Source of the DNA: Caenimonas sedimenti
GTDB taxonomy: Bacteria > Pseudomonadota > Gammaproteobacteria > Burkholderiales > Burkholderiaceae_C
Direction: 5' to 3'
Assembly (NCBI RefSeq): GCF_007833165.1
Contig: NZ_VOBQ01000001.1
Span: forward strand, 114,776-178,775
Length of the DNA: 64,000 nucleotides
Positions within the stretch are counted from its first letter, which is position 1. Each line of letters opens with the position of its first letter. This document shows, piece by piece, positions 8,306 to 16,127 of this stretch. A program made the position numbers and the translations under genes. The notes beneath the pieces were generated by a model that made no database searches, was not told the DNA's origin, and worked only from the letters and a program-made list of their open reading frames with translations.

Positions 8306-9444
8306 GTTCGGTCCTGCAAGACGTGCGCGTGCTGGAACAGGGCACGTTCATCACCGGCCCCGCCTGCGGCATGCTGCTGGGCGACCTGGGCGCGGACGTC
8401 ATCAAGATCGAGCAGCCAGGAACCGGCGACCCGTTTCGCGCGTTCAAGGGCGGCCTCTACAGCCCGCACTTCCAGACCTACAACCGCAACAAGCGCAGCA
8501 TCACGCTCAACACCAAGCAGCCCGCCGACCGCGAACGTCTGTACGAGCTGGTGAAGACGGCGGACGTGTACATCCAGAACTTCCGCCCCGGCGTGGCGGA
8601 GCAACTCGGTGTGGGCGAGAAGGATTTGCGCGAGCTCAACCCGCGCCTCATCTACTGCTCGATCAGCGGCTTCGGCCCCGACGGTCCCTCGGCGGCGCGC
8701 CCCAGCTACGACACGGTGGCGCAGGCGGCCAGCGGTTACCTCAAGCTGCTGGTGAATCCGGCGAACCCGCGCGTCGTGGGGCCCGCCATCGCCGATGCGG
8801 TCACCGGCTTCTACGCGGCCTACGGTGTGCTGGGCGCGTTGCACGAGAGGGCCCGCACCGGCACCGGCCGCAAGGTCGAAGTGTCGATGCTGGAAGCCAT
8901 GTCGCACTGGAACCTGGACGCCTTCACGCACTACTACTCGGCCGGTGAAGTGATGGGCCCCTACAGCCGGCCCAGCGTGTCGCAGTCCTATGTGCTCGAG
9001 TGTTCCGACGGCAAATGGGTCGCGCTGCACATGTCCTCGCCCGAGAAGTTCTGGCAAGGCCTGGCCAACGCCATCGAGCGGCCCGAGATCTTCCAGGACC
9101 CGCGCTTCGCCACCCGCGAGGTGCGCATCCAGAACCAGGACGGCCTGATCGAGCTGCTGGGCGGCATCTTCCGCACGCGCACGCGCGAGCAATGGTGCAA
9201 CCGGCTGCTGGCCGAGGACGTGCCGCACGCGCCCATGTACGACACCAGCGAAGCGCTGGAAGACCCGCAGGCGAAGCATCTGCAACTGCTGGTGTCGGCA
9301 CAGCACCCGACCATGGGCGAGTTCCGCACGGTGCGCCCGCCGGTCACGTTCGACGGCGAGCGTTCGCTGCAGGTGCGGCCGCCGCCGGTCCTGGGTGAGC
9401 ACAACGGCGACATCGATGCGATGCTTGCCGACGCGAAGACTTAA
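8302..9444 (+). CDS. CaiB/BaiF family (class III) CoA-transferase
   Basis: A 380-residue family III CoA-transferase that moves CoA between acids through an enzyme-aspartyl thioester. The N terminus VLEQGTFITGPACGMLLGDL and LGADVIKIEQPGTGDP are characteristic, followed by YNRNKRSITLN and the region FGPDGPSAARPSYDTVAQA, where the catalytic Asp is expected (D of SYDTV). The start is ATG 8302, overlapping the citryl-CoA-lyase-like gene by 4 nt; a longer upstream frame is antisense-like and lacks the family N terminus. It probably activates the substrate handled by the neighbouring lyase, drawing CoA from a donor such as succinyl-CoA; the donor is not readable. Confidence 0.92.
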   Translation: MSSVLQDVRVLEQGTFITGPACGMLLGDLGADVIKIEQPGTGDPFRAFKGGLYSPHFQTYNRNKRSITLNTKQPADRERLYELVKTADVYIQNFRPGVAEQLGVGEKDLRELNPRLIYCSISGFGPDGPSAARPSYDTVAQAASGYLKLLVNPANPRVVGPAIADAVTGFYAAYGVLGALHERARTGTGRKVEVSMLEAMSHWNLDAFTHYYSAGEVMGPYSRPSVSQSYVLECSDGKWVALHMSSPEKFWQGLANAIERPEIFQDPRFATREVRIQNQDGLIELLGGIFRTRTREQWCNRLLAEDVPHAPMYDTSEALEDPQAKHLQLLVSAQHPTMGEFRTVRPPVTFDGERSLQVRPPPVLGEHNGDIDAMLADAKT

Positions 9445-9466
9445 ACCAAGAGAAGGAGACAACGCC

Positions 9467-10678
9467 ATGAGCACGATCCCATCCATCCCCCGCCGCACCC
9501 TGCTGGCCGGCGCGGCCTCCGCGGCGTTGGGCGCTTCGCCTCTCGCAGCTTTTGCCCAGGGCGCACCCATCCGCATCGGCAGCACGCTGGCGCTCACCGG
9601 CCCCCTCTCGGCCACCGCGCAGGTGCACAAGCTCGTGGGCGAAATCTACGTCGAGCAGCTCAACGAGCGCGGCGGCTTGCTGGGACGCAAGGTGGAATGG
9701 ATCGTGAAGGACGACCAGTCCAAGCCCGACCTGGCGCGCACGCTGTACGAGCAACTGATCACCGCGGACAAGGTCGACCTCCTGATGGGCCCCTATGCCA
9801 CCGGCGCCATCCTCTCGGCCATGGGCGTGGCCCAGCGCTACAACAAGGTGCTGGTGCACCACACGCTGGGCGTGCCCTCGCTGGCCAAGTACGACATGCA
9901 GTTCCCCGCCTGGTCGTTGGGCTCCGACCCCGGTGTCACGGTCAACAACACCCTGTTCGAGGCACTGGCTGCCGGGCCCAAGCCGCCGAAAACCGTGGCG
10001 GTGGTCACCAGCAAGTTCCCCTCGATCCACTTCATGTCGATGGGCGCGCGCGAGACCATCAAGAAGAAGGGCCTGACGGAGGTGCTGTTCCTCGAATGGG
10101 AATTCGGCAACCGCGAGTTCGGGCCCATCGCCGCGCGCGTCAAGGATGCCAAGCCGGACTTCGTGTTCGTCGGCGCGATCGGCCTGGACGGCAACCTGCT
10201 GCTCGACGCCATGAAGAAGATCGACTATGTGCCGCCGCAGCACTTCTACATGTATCCGGCGCCGGGGCCGCTGGTGGCCTCGCCGGATGCGAAGAACGCG
10301 CTGTCCGTCACCATCTTCGAGGACCAGCCGCCCTTCAACACCCGGCCCGGCGCGGAGAAGTTCATCACCACCTACCGCGCCCGCGCCGCCAGGGCGAACT
10401 TCCCCGATACCTCGGTGGAGGTGCAGGCCGGGGCCTCCTGGACCGCCTGGCAGATCCTGGAGGCGGGGGTCACCGCCACCAAGAGCCTGGACGACAAGAA
10501 GATCGCCGATTACCTGAAGAAGAACAAGGTGAACACGATCCAGGGCGCGCTGCGCTTCGACGGGCCGTCGAACTACGGCGACGACCTGATGCGCATCAAG
10601 CAGATCCAGAACGGCAAGTGGGTCGTGGTGTGGCCGCGCGAGATCGCGACGCCCGGCGTCCGCATGGCGGCGAACTAG
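9467..10678 (+). CDS. ABC transporter substrate-binding protein (Liv/amide-urea type)
   Basis: A 403-residue periplasmic type I receptor of the Leu/Ile/Val-binding family, starting at ATG 9467 with AAGGAG 8 nt upstream. The signal peptide carries two arginines before a hydrophobic segment (PRRTLLAGAASAALG) and a likely AQG cleavage site, so Tat export is possible. The mature start APIRIGSTLALTGPLSA is typical. In Burkholderiales such receptors often serve aromatic acids and amides rather than amino acids. Position between catabolic enzymes and the permease genes suggests that it captures the substrate of the block. Confidence 0.9.
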   Translation: MSTIPSIPRRTLLAGAASAALGASPLAAFAQGAPIRIGSTLALTGPLSATAQVHKLVGEIYVEQLNERGGLLGRKVEWIVKDDQSKPDLARTLYEQLITADKVDLLMGPYATGAILSAMGVAQRYNKVLVHHTLGVPSLAKYDMQFPAWSLGSDPGVTVNNTLFEALAAGPKPPKTVAVVTSKFPSIHFMSMGARETIKKKGLTEVLFLEWEFGNREFGPIAARVKDAKPDFVFVGAIGLDGNLLLDAMKKIDYVPPQHFYMYPAPGPLVASPDAKNALSVTIFEDQPPFNTRPGAEKFITTYRARAARANFPDTSVEVQAGASWTAWQILEAGVTATKSLDDKKIADYLKKNKVNTIQGALRFDGPSNYGDDLMRIKQIQNGKWVVVWPREIATPGVRMAAN

Positions 10679-10690
10679 GCCCCACTCGCG

Positions 10691-11551
10691 ATGAGTTTTC
10701 CGAGCTGGACCTTGCTCGGGCAGTCAGTGCTGTCCGGGTTTTTTGTCGGCGCGCTGTACGGCCTGCTGGGGCTCGGGCTGGGCCTCAGCTGGGGACTGCT
10801 GCGTACCATCAACCTCACGCACTTCGCCTTCGCGTTCCTCTCGGCCTACCTTTGCCTGCAATTGGCGGTGGTGGCGCATTGGGATCCGCTGCTCACGTTG
10901 GCGGTGATCGTCCCCTTGATGTTCGCGTTGGGAGCAGGATTGCACTGGTTGACCGAGCGGTTCAAGCTCACGCCCTTCAGCTCGCTGCTGCTCACCTTCG
11001 GCTGCATGGGCATCGCCGAATCCGTCATGCAGACGATCTGGACGGCCGATCCGCGCAAGCTGGAGTCGGCCTACGCCACCATGAAGTTCAAGCTCGGGCC
11101 GCTCTACGTCCCCATCCCCGAGTTGATGACGCTGGTGGTGGCACTGCTGGTGACGGGCGCAGCCTGGTGGGTGCTGCGGCACACCGACCTGGGCAAGGCG
11201 CTGCGCGCGTCGGCGGAAGACGCGCCCATCGCCGCCGCCTTCGGCATCAACCAGCGGCGCAACAGCTTCCTCCTGGCGGGCACCTGCTCGGCGCTGGCCG
11301 GCATCGCCGGTGTCTGCATCGCCCTTTCGAGCAGCATCAGTCCTTCGCAGATGTACGCCTGGGTCGGTGTGGTGTTCGCGGCCGTGATGCTCGGTGGCTT
11401 GGGCAGCGCGCTCGGTCCTCTTGTGGCCGGCGTGATCATCGGTGTCAGCGAGGCGGTGACGATGGCCGTGACCTCGCCGTCGTGGGCGCCGCTGGTGTCG
11501 TTCGCGCTGCTGATCCTCATCTTGCTGCTCAGGCCGGGACGCGTGCGGTGA
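10691..11551 (+). CDS. branched-chain amino acid-type ABC transporter permease (LivH-like)
   Basis: A 286-residue integral membrane protein with about eight hydrophobic segments. The LivH hallmarks are GALYGLLGLGLGLSWGLLRTINLTHF at the N terminus and the cytoplasmic coupling segment TDLGKALRASAEDAPIAAAFGI. It forms the inner-membrane channel together with the LivM-like half of the next gene. It starts 12 nt after the receptor gene and overlaps the following GTG start by 4 nt. Confidence 0.92.
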   Translation: MSFPSWTLLGQSVLSGFFVGALYGLLGLGLGLSWGLLRTINLTHFAFAFLSAYLCLQLAVVAHWDPLLTLAVIVPLMFALGAGLHWLTERFKLTPFSSLLLTFGCMGIAESVMQTIWTADPRKLESAYATMKFKLGPLYVPIPELMTLVVALLVTGAAWWVLRHTDLGKALRASAEDAPIAAAFGINQRRNSFLLAGTCSALAGIAGVCIALSSSISPSQMYAWVGVVFAAVMLGGLGSALGPLVAGVIIGVSEAVTMAVTSPSWAPLVSFALLILILLLRPGRVR

Positions 11552-13314
11552 AGCTGCGCGCCGCCCCCCTGGCTGTCCTCGGCGCCGGTGTGCTGCTGTG
11601 CATGCTGCCGTTCCTGAAACCGCCGGCGTTCTACGAGTCGTTCCTGTACCTGGCGCTGTTCTGGATCGTGCTGGCGACCTCGTGGAACCTGCTCTCGGGT
11701 TACGCGGGCTACTTCTCGTTCGGGCATGGCGCGTTCTTCGGCGCGGGCGTGTACACGTCGGCGACGCTGGCGGCCAAGTTCAACTGGCCTTTCCTGTGGA
11801 CGCTTCCCGTTGCTGCGCTGGTTGCAGCGGTGATCGGGGTCGCCGTGGGCTCGGTCGCCTTTCGGGTCCGTGGCGTCCGCGGCGAGTTGTTTGCCCTGCT
11901 CACGCTGGCGGTCACCTTCGTGCTGGCCACGATCATCGGCAACTCGCCGCTGGATGGCGGGCAGGGCGTGTACCTGAATGCGGTGCCAGTGCCCTCGCTC
12001 GGCCCGAGCGCGACGTCGAGCCTGTTCCTGATGATGGTGGTGGCTGCCGTGGTGACGATGCTGGTGTCGTGGGCCGTGTGGCATTCGCGCTTCGGCGCTG
12101 GCCTCTTCGCCATCCATGACGACGAGGATGCGGCCGAGGTGATGGGCGTGCCGACCTTCCGCTGGAAGCTCGGCGCGCTCGCGCTGTCGTGCGCACTGGC
12201 GGGTTGGGCGGGCGGCATTCATGCGCTGTTCGTGTCGTACATCACCACGCCGGAGATCTTCAACATCACCGTGCCGCTGACGGTGGTGCTCATGAGCATC
12301 CTGGGGGGGTCGCGGCACTGGGCCGGGCCGGCGGCGGGGGCGGTGGCGATCACGTGTCTGCTGTTCGCGTTCACGGGGAGCCAGTACGCGGTGATGGGAA
12401 AGGGGTTGATCGGGGCGATCCTGGTAGCGGGGATTTTGTTCATGCCGCAGGGGGTGATGGGGAAGTTGTGGCGGCGACGTGCCGTGCGCGCCCCCCTCCC
12501 GGCCTCCCCCCAGAGGGGGGAGGAGGAAGTCAAAGAACTCCCTCCCCCTTTGGGGGAGGGCGGGGGTGGTGGCTCGCCCGAGGCCCCCATTCTGCTGACT
12601 GTCAAAGGCCTGTCGAAATCCTTCAGGGGATTGAAAGCCCTCAACAACGTCACCCTCGAAGTCCGCCAGGGCGAGATCCTCGGGCTGCTCGGACCCAACG
12701 GCTCCGGCAAGTCCACCTTCATCAACGTGGTGAGCGGGCACTTCCTGCCGGACGGCGGCGAGGTGTGGCTGGATGGCAAGAACATCGCCGGCTTGCCGGC
12801 CCACCGCATCGCCCAGGCGGGCATCGCGCGCACGTATCAGATCCCCAGGCCATTCACGCAGATGAGCGTGCTGGACAACGTCGCCATTGCCGCGATGTAT
12901 GCGGGAAAGGGCCTGCCGACGATGGAGGCCGGCCGCAACGAAGCGCGCCAGTGGCTGGCGTTCGCGCACCTGGAAAGCAAGGCCGACAGCCTGCCCGGCG
13001 ATCTCAATCTGCACCAGCGCAAGTTCCTGGAGCTGGCGCGCGCGCTGGCCTCGCGGCCGCGCCTGGTGCTGCTCGACGAAGTGCTGTGCGGCCTGACACC
13101 CACCGAGATCCAGTCCGCCGTGCAGCTGATCAAGCGCATCCGCGACCAGGGCACCACCATCGTCTTCGTGGAACACGTGATGGACGCCGTGATGGCGCTG
13201 ACCGACCGCATCGTCGTCTTCGACCAGGGCCTGCTGCTGGCCGAAGGCGCCCCCCAGGAAGTGATGCAGCGGCCGGCCGTGGTCGAGGCCTATCTGGGGT
13301 TGGCACATGCTTGA
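11548..13314 (+). CDS. fused ABC permease (LivM-like) and ATP-binding protein (LivG-like)
   Basis: One uninterrupted 588-residue frame combines two proteins that are usually separate. Residues 1-310 are a LivM-type permease (NLLSGYAGYFSFGHGAFFGAG; AIHDDEDAAEVMG coupling helix). Residues about 350-588 are a LivG-type ATPase with Walker A GPNGSGKST, a Q-loop, a C loop reading LNLHQRKFLELARAL in place of a canonical LSGGQ, Walker B LVLLDEV and the H-loop VEHVM. Between them, residues about 315-345 are encoded by two C/G-rich palindromes and read as a Pro/Glu/Gly linker (SPQRGEEEV, PPPLGEGGGGGSP). Start is GTG 11548 by 4-nt overlap with the LivH stop. Sequencing error is an alternative, but the frame is clean on both sides. 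Confidence 0.87.
   Translation: MKLRAAPLAVLGAGVLLCMLPFLKPPAFYESFLYLALFWIVLATSWNLLSGYAGYFSFGHGAFFGAGVYTSATLAAKFNWPFLWTLPVAALVAAVIGVAVGSVAFRVRGVRGELFALLTLAVTFVLATIIGNSPLDGGQGVYLNAVPVPSLGPSATSSLFLMMVVAAVVTMLVSWAVWHSRFGAGLFAIHDDEDAAEVMGVPTFRWKLGALALSCALAGWAGGIHALFVSYITTPEIFNITVPLTVVLMSILGGSRHWAGPAAGAVAITCLLFAFTGSQYAVMGKGLIGAILVAGILFMPQGVMGKLWRRRAVRAPLPASPQRGEEEVKELPPPLGEGGGGGSPEAPILLTVKGLSKSFRGLKALNNVTLEVRQGEILGLLGPNGSGKSTFINVVSGHFLPDGGEVWLDGKNIAGLPAHRIAQAGIARTYQIPRPFTQMSVLDNVAIAAMYAGKGLPTMEAGRNEARQWLAFAHLESKADSLPGDLNLHQRKFLELARALASRPRLVLLDEVLCGLTPTEIQSAVQLIKRIRDQGTTIVFVEHVMDAVMALTDRIVVFDQGLLLAEGAPQEVMQRPAVVEAYLGLAHA
12503..12560. repeat. double C/G palindrome inside the LivM-LivG frame
   Basis: Two perfect 9-bp-arm hairpins sit 16 nt apart: 12503-12523 with loop AGA, and 12540-12560 (CCCTCCCCC-TTT-GGGGGAGGG). 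The second shares its core with copies at 19.2, 20.7, 28.2, 53.4 and 63.9 kb. Elsewhere these repeats lie between genes; here the DNA stays open and joins permease to ATPase. Confidence 0.88.
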
Positions 13315-14011
13315 GGTCGACCAACTGGCCGTGGCGTATGGCGAAGCCGGCGCGATCTGGGACGTGTCGCTGCGCGTCGCCACCGGCGAACTGCTCTGCG
13401 TCGTCGGTCCCAACGGGGCTGGCAAGACCACGCTCGTCAACACGATCGCCGGCATCCTGCCGCCGAAGTCGGGCCGCATCGCCATGAACGGCCAGGAGAT
13501 CACCCGGCTCGCGCCGCACCGCTTCTGCGAAGCTGGGATCGCGCTGGTGCCCGAAGGCCGGCGGCTGTTCACGGGCATGACCGTGGCCGACAACCTCGAT
13601 GTCGGCAGCTACCTCCCCGCAGCCAAGGCGAAACGCCGCGAGACGCTGGAGGAAGTGCTGACGCTGTTCCCCGCATTGAAAGCCAAATTGCCGGAACCGG
13701 CCGGCGAACTCTCCGGGGGGCAGCAGCAGATGGTGGCGATCGGCCGCGCGCTGATGGCGCGGCCGCGCCTGCTGCTGCTGGACGAGCCCTCGCTCGGCCT
13801 GTCGCCGCTGGTCACGGCGGACATGTTCGATGCCATCCGCAAGATCAGCGCGGCGGGCATGACCATCGTGCTCGTCGAGCAGAACGTGGCGATGGCGATG
13901 CGCGTGTCGCATCGCGCGCTCGTGCTGGAGCTGGGCCGCATCGTCGCCGAAGGCGCGCCGGATGAACTGATGCAGCGCCCTGAAATTCGCAAAGCCTACC
14001 TTGGCACCTGA
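13307..14011 (+). CDS. branched-chain amino acid-type ABC transporter ATP-binding protein (LivF-like)
   Basis: A 234-residue ATPase completing the importer. Walker A is GPNGAGKTT, the signature is LSGGQQQMVAIGRAL, Walker B LLLLDEPSLGLSP and the H-loop LVEQNV. The LivF-specific stretch FCEAGIALVPEGRRLFTGMTV is present. It begins at ATG 13307, overlapping the fused gene by 8 nt, so translational coupling is likely. Together with the receptor, LivH-like and LivM-LivG-like proteins it makes a full importer with two unlike ATPase domains. Confidence 0.93.
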   Translation: MLEVDQLAVAYGEAGAIWDVSLRVATGELLCVVGPNGAGKTTLVNTIAGILPPKSGRIAMNGQEITRLAPHRFCEAGIALVPEGRRLFTGMTVADNLDVGSYLPAAKAKRRETLEEVLTLFPALKAKLPEPAGELSGGQQQMVAIGRALMARPRLLLLDEPSLGLSPLVTADMFDAIRKISAAGMTIVLVEQNVAMAMRVSHRALVLELGRIVAEGAPDELMQRPEIRKAYLGT

Positions 14012-14022
14012 AAACCGCATCC

Positions 14023-14097
14023 CCGTCATTCCCGCGAAGGCGGGAATCCAGGGCTTCCACGACGGAAGCTCTGGATCCCCGCGTCCGCGGGATGACG
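14023..14097. repeat. interrupted palindromic intergenic repeat (CGTCATTCCCGCG family)
   Basis: CGTCATTCCCGCG on the left pairs with CGCGGGATGACG on the right, and the interior repeats the pairing (GGAATCCAGGGCTTCC against GGAAGCTCTGGATCC), so nearly the whole element can fold as one long imperfect hairpin. It fills the gap between the LivF-like and MetE-like genes and may end or attenuate transcription, although no T-run follows. A shorter relative lies at 22894-22915. Confidence 0.8.
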
Positions 14098-14120
14098 CCA
14101 ATTCAAGAAGGATCGACAAC

Positions 14121-15143
14121 ATGCTGTTCCCCACCACCATCGTCGGCAGCTTCCCGCAGCCCGAATGGCTGATCGACCGCGCCAAGCTGGCCGGGCGTTT
14201 CCCGCCGCGCGTGCGCGCGAAGGAGCTCTGGCGCCTGCAGGAGCCTTACCTCGCGCAGGCGCAGGACGACGCGACCCTGCTGGCCATCCGCGCGCAGGAG
14301 GAAGCCGGCCTCGACATCGTGTCCGACGGCGAGATCCGCCGCGAGAGCTATTCAAACCGCTTCGCCACCGCGCTCGAAGGCGTGGACCTGGACAACCCCG
14401 GCACCGCGCTCGACCGCTCGGGTCACCCGAACCCGGTGCCGCGCATCAGTGGGAAGATCCGCCGCAAGCATGCTGTGGAAGTGGAAGACCTGCTGTTCCT
14501 CAAGCGGCATACGAAGCGCATGACCAAGATCACGGTGCCCGGCCCGTTCACCATGCTGCAGCAGGCGCAGAACGACTTCTACAAGAGCGAAGAAGAAGCC
14601 GCGATGGACTACGCGGAGGCCGTCAATGCCGAGATCAAGGACTTGTTCGCGGCCGGTGCCGACGTGGTGCAGATCGACGAGCCCTACATGCAGGCGCGTC
14701 CCGAGAAGGCGCGCCAGTACGGCCTGGCCGCGCTGAACCGCGCGCTCGAAGGCGTGCAAGGCACGACCGCCGTGCACATCTGCTTCGGCTACGCCGCCGT
14801 CATCCACGCGCGGCCCAGCGGCTATTCCTTCCTGCCGGAGCTGGCGGGTTGCAAGTGCGGGCAGGTCTCCATCGAGACGGCGCAGTCGAACCTGGACACG
14901 AAGGTGCTGGAGGAGCTGGGCGGCAAGCAGATCATGGTGGGCTGCCTGGATCTTTCGGACATGAACATCGAGACGCCCGAGGTGGTGGCCGGACGCATCC
15001 GCAAGGCGCTGAAGCACGTGAAGCCGGAGCAGGTGATCCTGGCGCCGGACTGCGGCATGAAGTACCTGCCGCGTGAAGTGGCGCAGGGGAAGTTGGCGTC
15101 CATGGTCAAGGCCGCACAGATGCTGCGAGGCGAATACCAATGA
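14121..15143 (+). CDS. MetE C-terminal-like (cobalamin-independent methionine synthase family) zinc enzyme
   Basis: A 340-residue single-barrel protein of the MetE/UROD family, less than half the length of MetE (about 755), matching only its catalytic half. The N terminus TIVGSFPQPEWL and the segment SDGEIRRESYSNRF are typical. All four MetE zinc ligands are visible: H219 and C221 (VHICFG), E252 (QVSIETAQ) and C311 (PDCGMKYL). Zinc in this family activates a thiol, for example homocysteine or coenzyme M. The methyl or alkyl donor is unknown. ATG 14121 was chosen because the upstream open frame is the repeat. Its stop overlaps the next start (ATGA). Its place inside a transport and catabolism block suggests a thiol-dependent demethylation or lyase step rather than methionine synthesis. 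Confidence 0.8.
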   Translation: MLFPTTIVGSFPQPEWLIDRAKLAGRFPPRVRAKELWRLQEPYLAQAQDDATLLAIRAQEEAGLDIVSDGEIRRESYSNRFATALEGVDLDNPGTALDRSGHPNPVPRISGKIRRKHAVEVEDLLFLKRHTKRMTKITVPGPFTMLQQAQNDFYKSEEEAAMDYAEAVNAEIKDLFAAGADVVQIDEPYMQARPEKARQYGLAALNRALEGVQGTTAVHICFGYAAVIHARPSGYSFLPELAGCKCGQVSIETAQSNLDTKVLEELGGKQIMVGCLDLSDMNIETPEVVAGRIRKALKHVKPEQVILAPDCGMKYLPREVAQGKLASMVKAAQMLRGEYQ

Positions 15144-16096
15144 CGCACCTGCTCCGTCGCACCTTGCTGCTGGCCGCGTTGGCCTGGCCGGCGCTCGCGC
15201 CGGCCCAGGACGGCACCGTCAGGCTCGTCGTCCCCTTCGGCGCCGGCACCACCACCGACATCGTGAGCCGCGTGTTCGCGGAAGCATTGGCGAAGCAGCT
15301 GGCGCAGACCGTCGTCGTCGAAAACCGCGCCGGTGCCGGCGGCTCCACCGGATCCGACCTAGTGGCCAAGTCGGCACCCGACGGCCGCACCATCGTCATG
15401 GGCACCGTGGGCACGCATGCGATCAACGCCTCGTTGTTTCGCAAGCTGCCCTATGACCCGATGAAGGATTTCGCGCCGCTGGCGCTGGTGGGGTTCACGC
15501 CGACCTTGCTGGTGGTCGCCGCGGACTCGCCGGCGAAGACGCTCAAGGACCTGGCCGCGCTGGCGGCGCGGCCCGAAGGGATCTCCTTCGCTTCCGCCGG
15601 CAACGGCACCTCGGGTCATCTGGCCGGTGAGATGCTGGCGCAGCGCCTCGGCGGCAAGATGGTCCACGCGCCGTTCAAGGAGGGCGCGATGGCCCTGACC
15701 GCCGTGATGGGCAAGCAGGTGGACTTCATGTTCTATCACCCGGCCGCGACCGTGCCGCAGATCAAGGCGGGCAAGCTGCGCGCGCTGGGTGCCAGCAGCG
15801 CGCAGCGCAGCGCCGCCGCGTCCGACGTACCGACGCTGCTGGAGCAAGGCGTGAAGGACTTCGACCTGGTCGCCTGGTTCATGCTCTATGCGCCGGCGGC
15901 CACACCTCCGGCGGCGCTGGCGCGACTGCGCACCGCGTCCGCAGCGGCGCTGGTACAGCCCGACGTGATGGCCAAGCTGCGTGAGCAGGGCATCGAGCAG
16001 CGTGCGTTGCGCAGCGAAGAACTGGCACCGTTCAACAAGGCCGAAATCGACAAGTGGGCGGAGCTGGTCAAGCGTTCGGGTGCCCAGGTCGACTGA
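15140..16096 (+). CDS. Bug/TctC family periplasmic substrate-binding protein (first of two)
   Basis: A 318-residue receptor of the Bug family, with signal peptide RRTLLLAALAWPALAPAQ and the mature start TVRLVVPFGAGTTTDIVSRV. The two carboxylate-binding loops typical of the family (PFGAGTTTD and SAGNGTSG) are visible. Bug proteins capture carboxylic acids, either for TctAB permeases or as sensors. No tctA or tctB gene is in this window, so it either works with a distant permease or senses substrate. It overlaps the MetE-like gene by 4 nt. Confidence 0.92.
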   Translation: MTHLLRRTLLLAALAWPALAPAQDGTVRLVVPFGAGTTTDIVSRVFAEALAKQLAQTVVVENRAGAGGSTGSDLVAKSAPDGRTIVMGTVGTHAINASLFRKLPYDPMKDFAPLALVGFTPTLLVVAADSPAKTLKDLAALAARPEGISFASAGNGTSGHLAGEMLAQRLGGKMVHAPFKEGAMALTAVMGKQVDFMFYHPAATVPQIKAGKLRALGASSAQRSAAASDVPTLLEQGVKDFDLVAWFMLYAPAATPPAALARLRTASAAALVQPDVMAKLREQGIEQRALRSEELAPFNKAEIDKWAELVKRSGAQVD

Positions 16097-16127
16097 CACG
16101 CGCGACAATCGCCAAAGGAGACGCCCC

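Noticed and set aside
9697..11547. Long open frame upstream of the LivM-LivG gene in the same frame, which would give a 1205-residue protein
   Set aside because: This stretch reads as Arg/Gly/Pro/His-rich nonsense and overlaps the receptor and LivH-like genes in another frame. The real start is GTG 11548.
12503..12560. Explaining the LivM-LivG joint as a sequencing error
   Set aside because: Both palindromes are complete and match other copies in the window, and the frame is open through the whole joint without needing correction. Error cannot be excluded but is not required.
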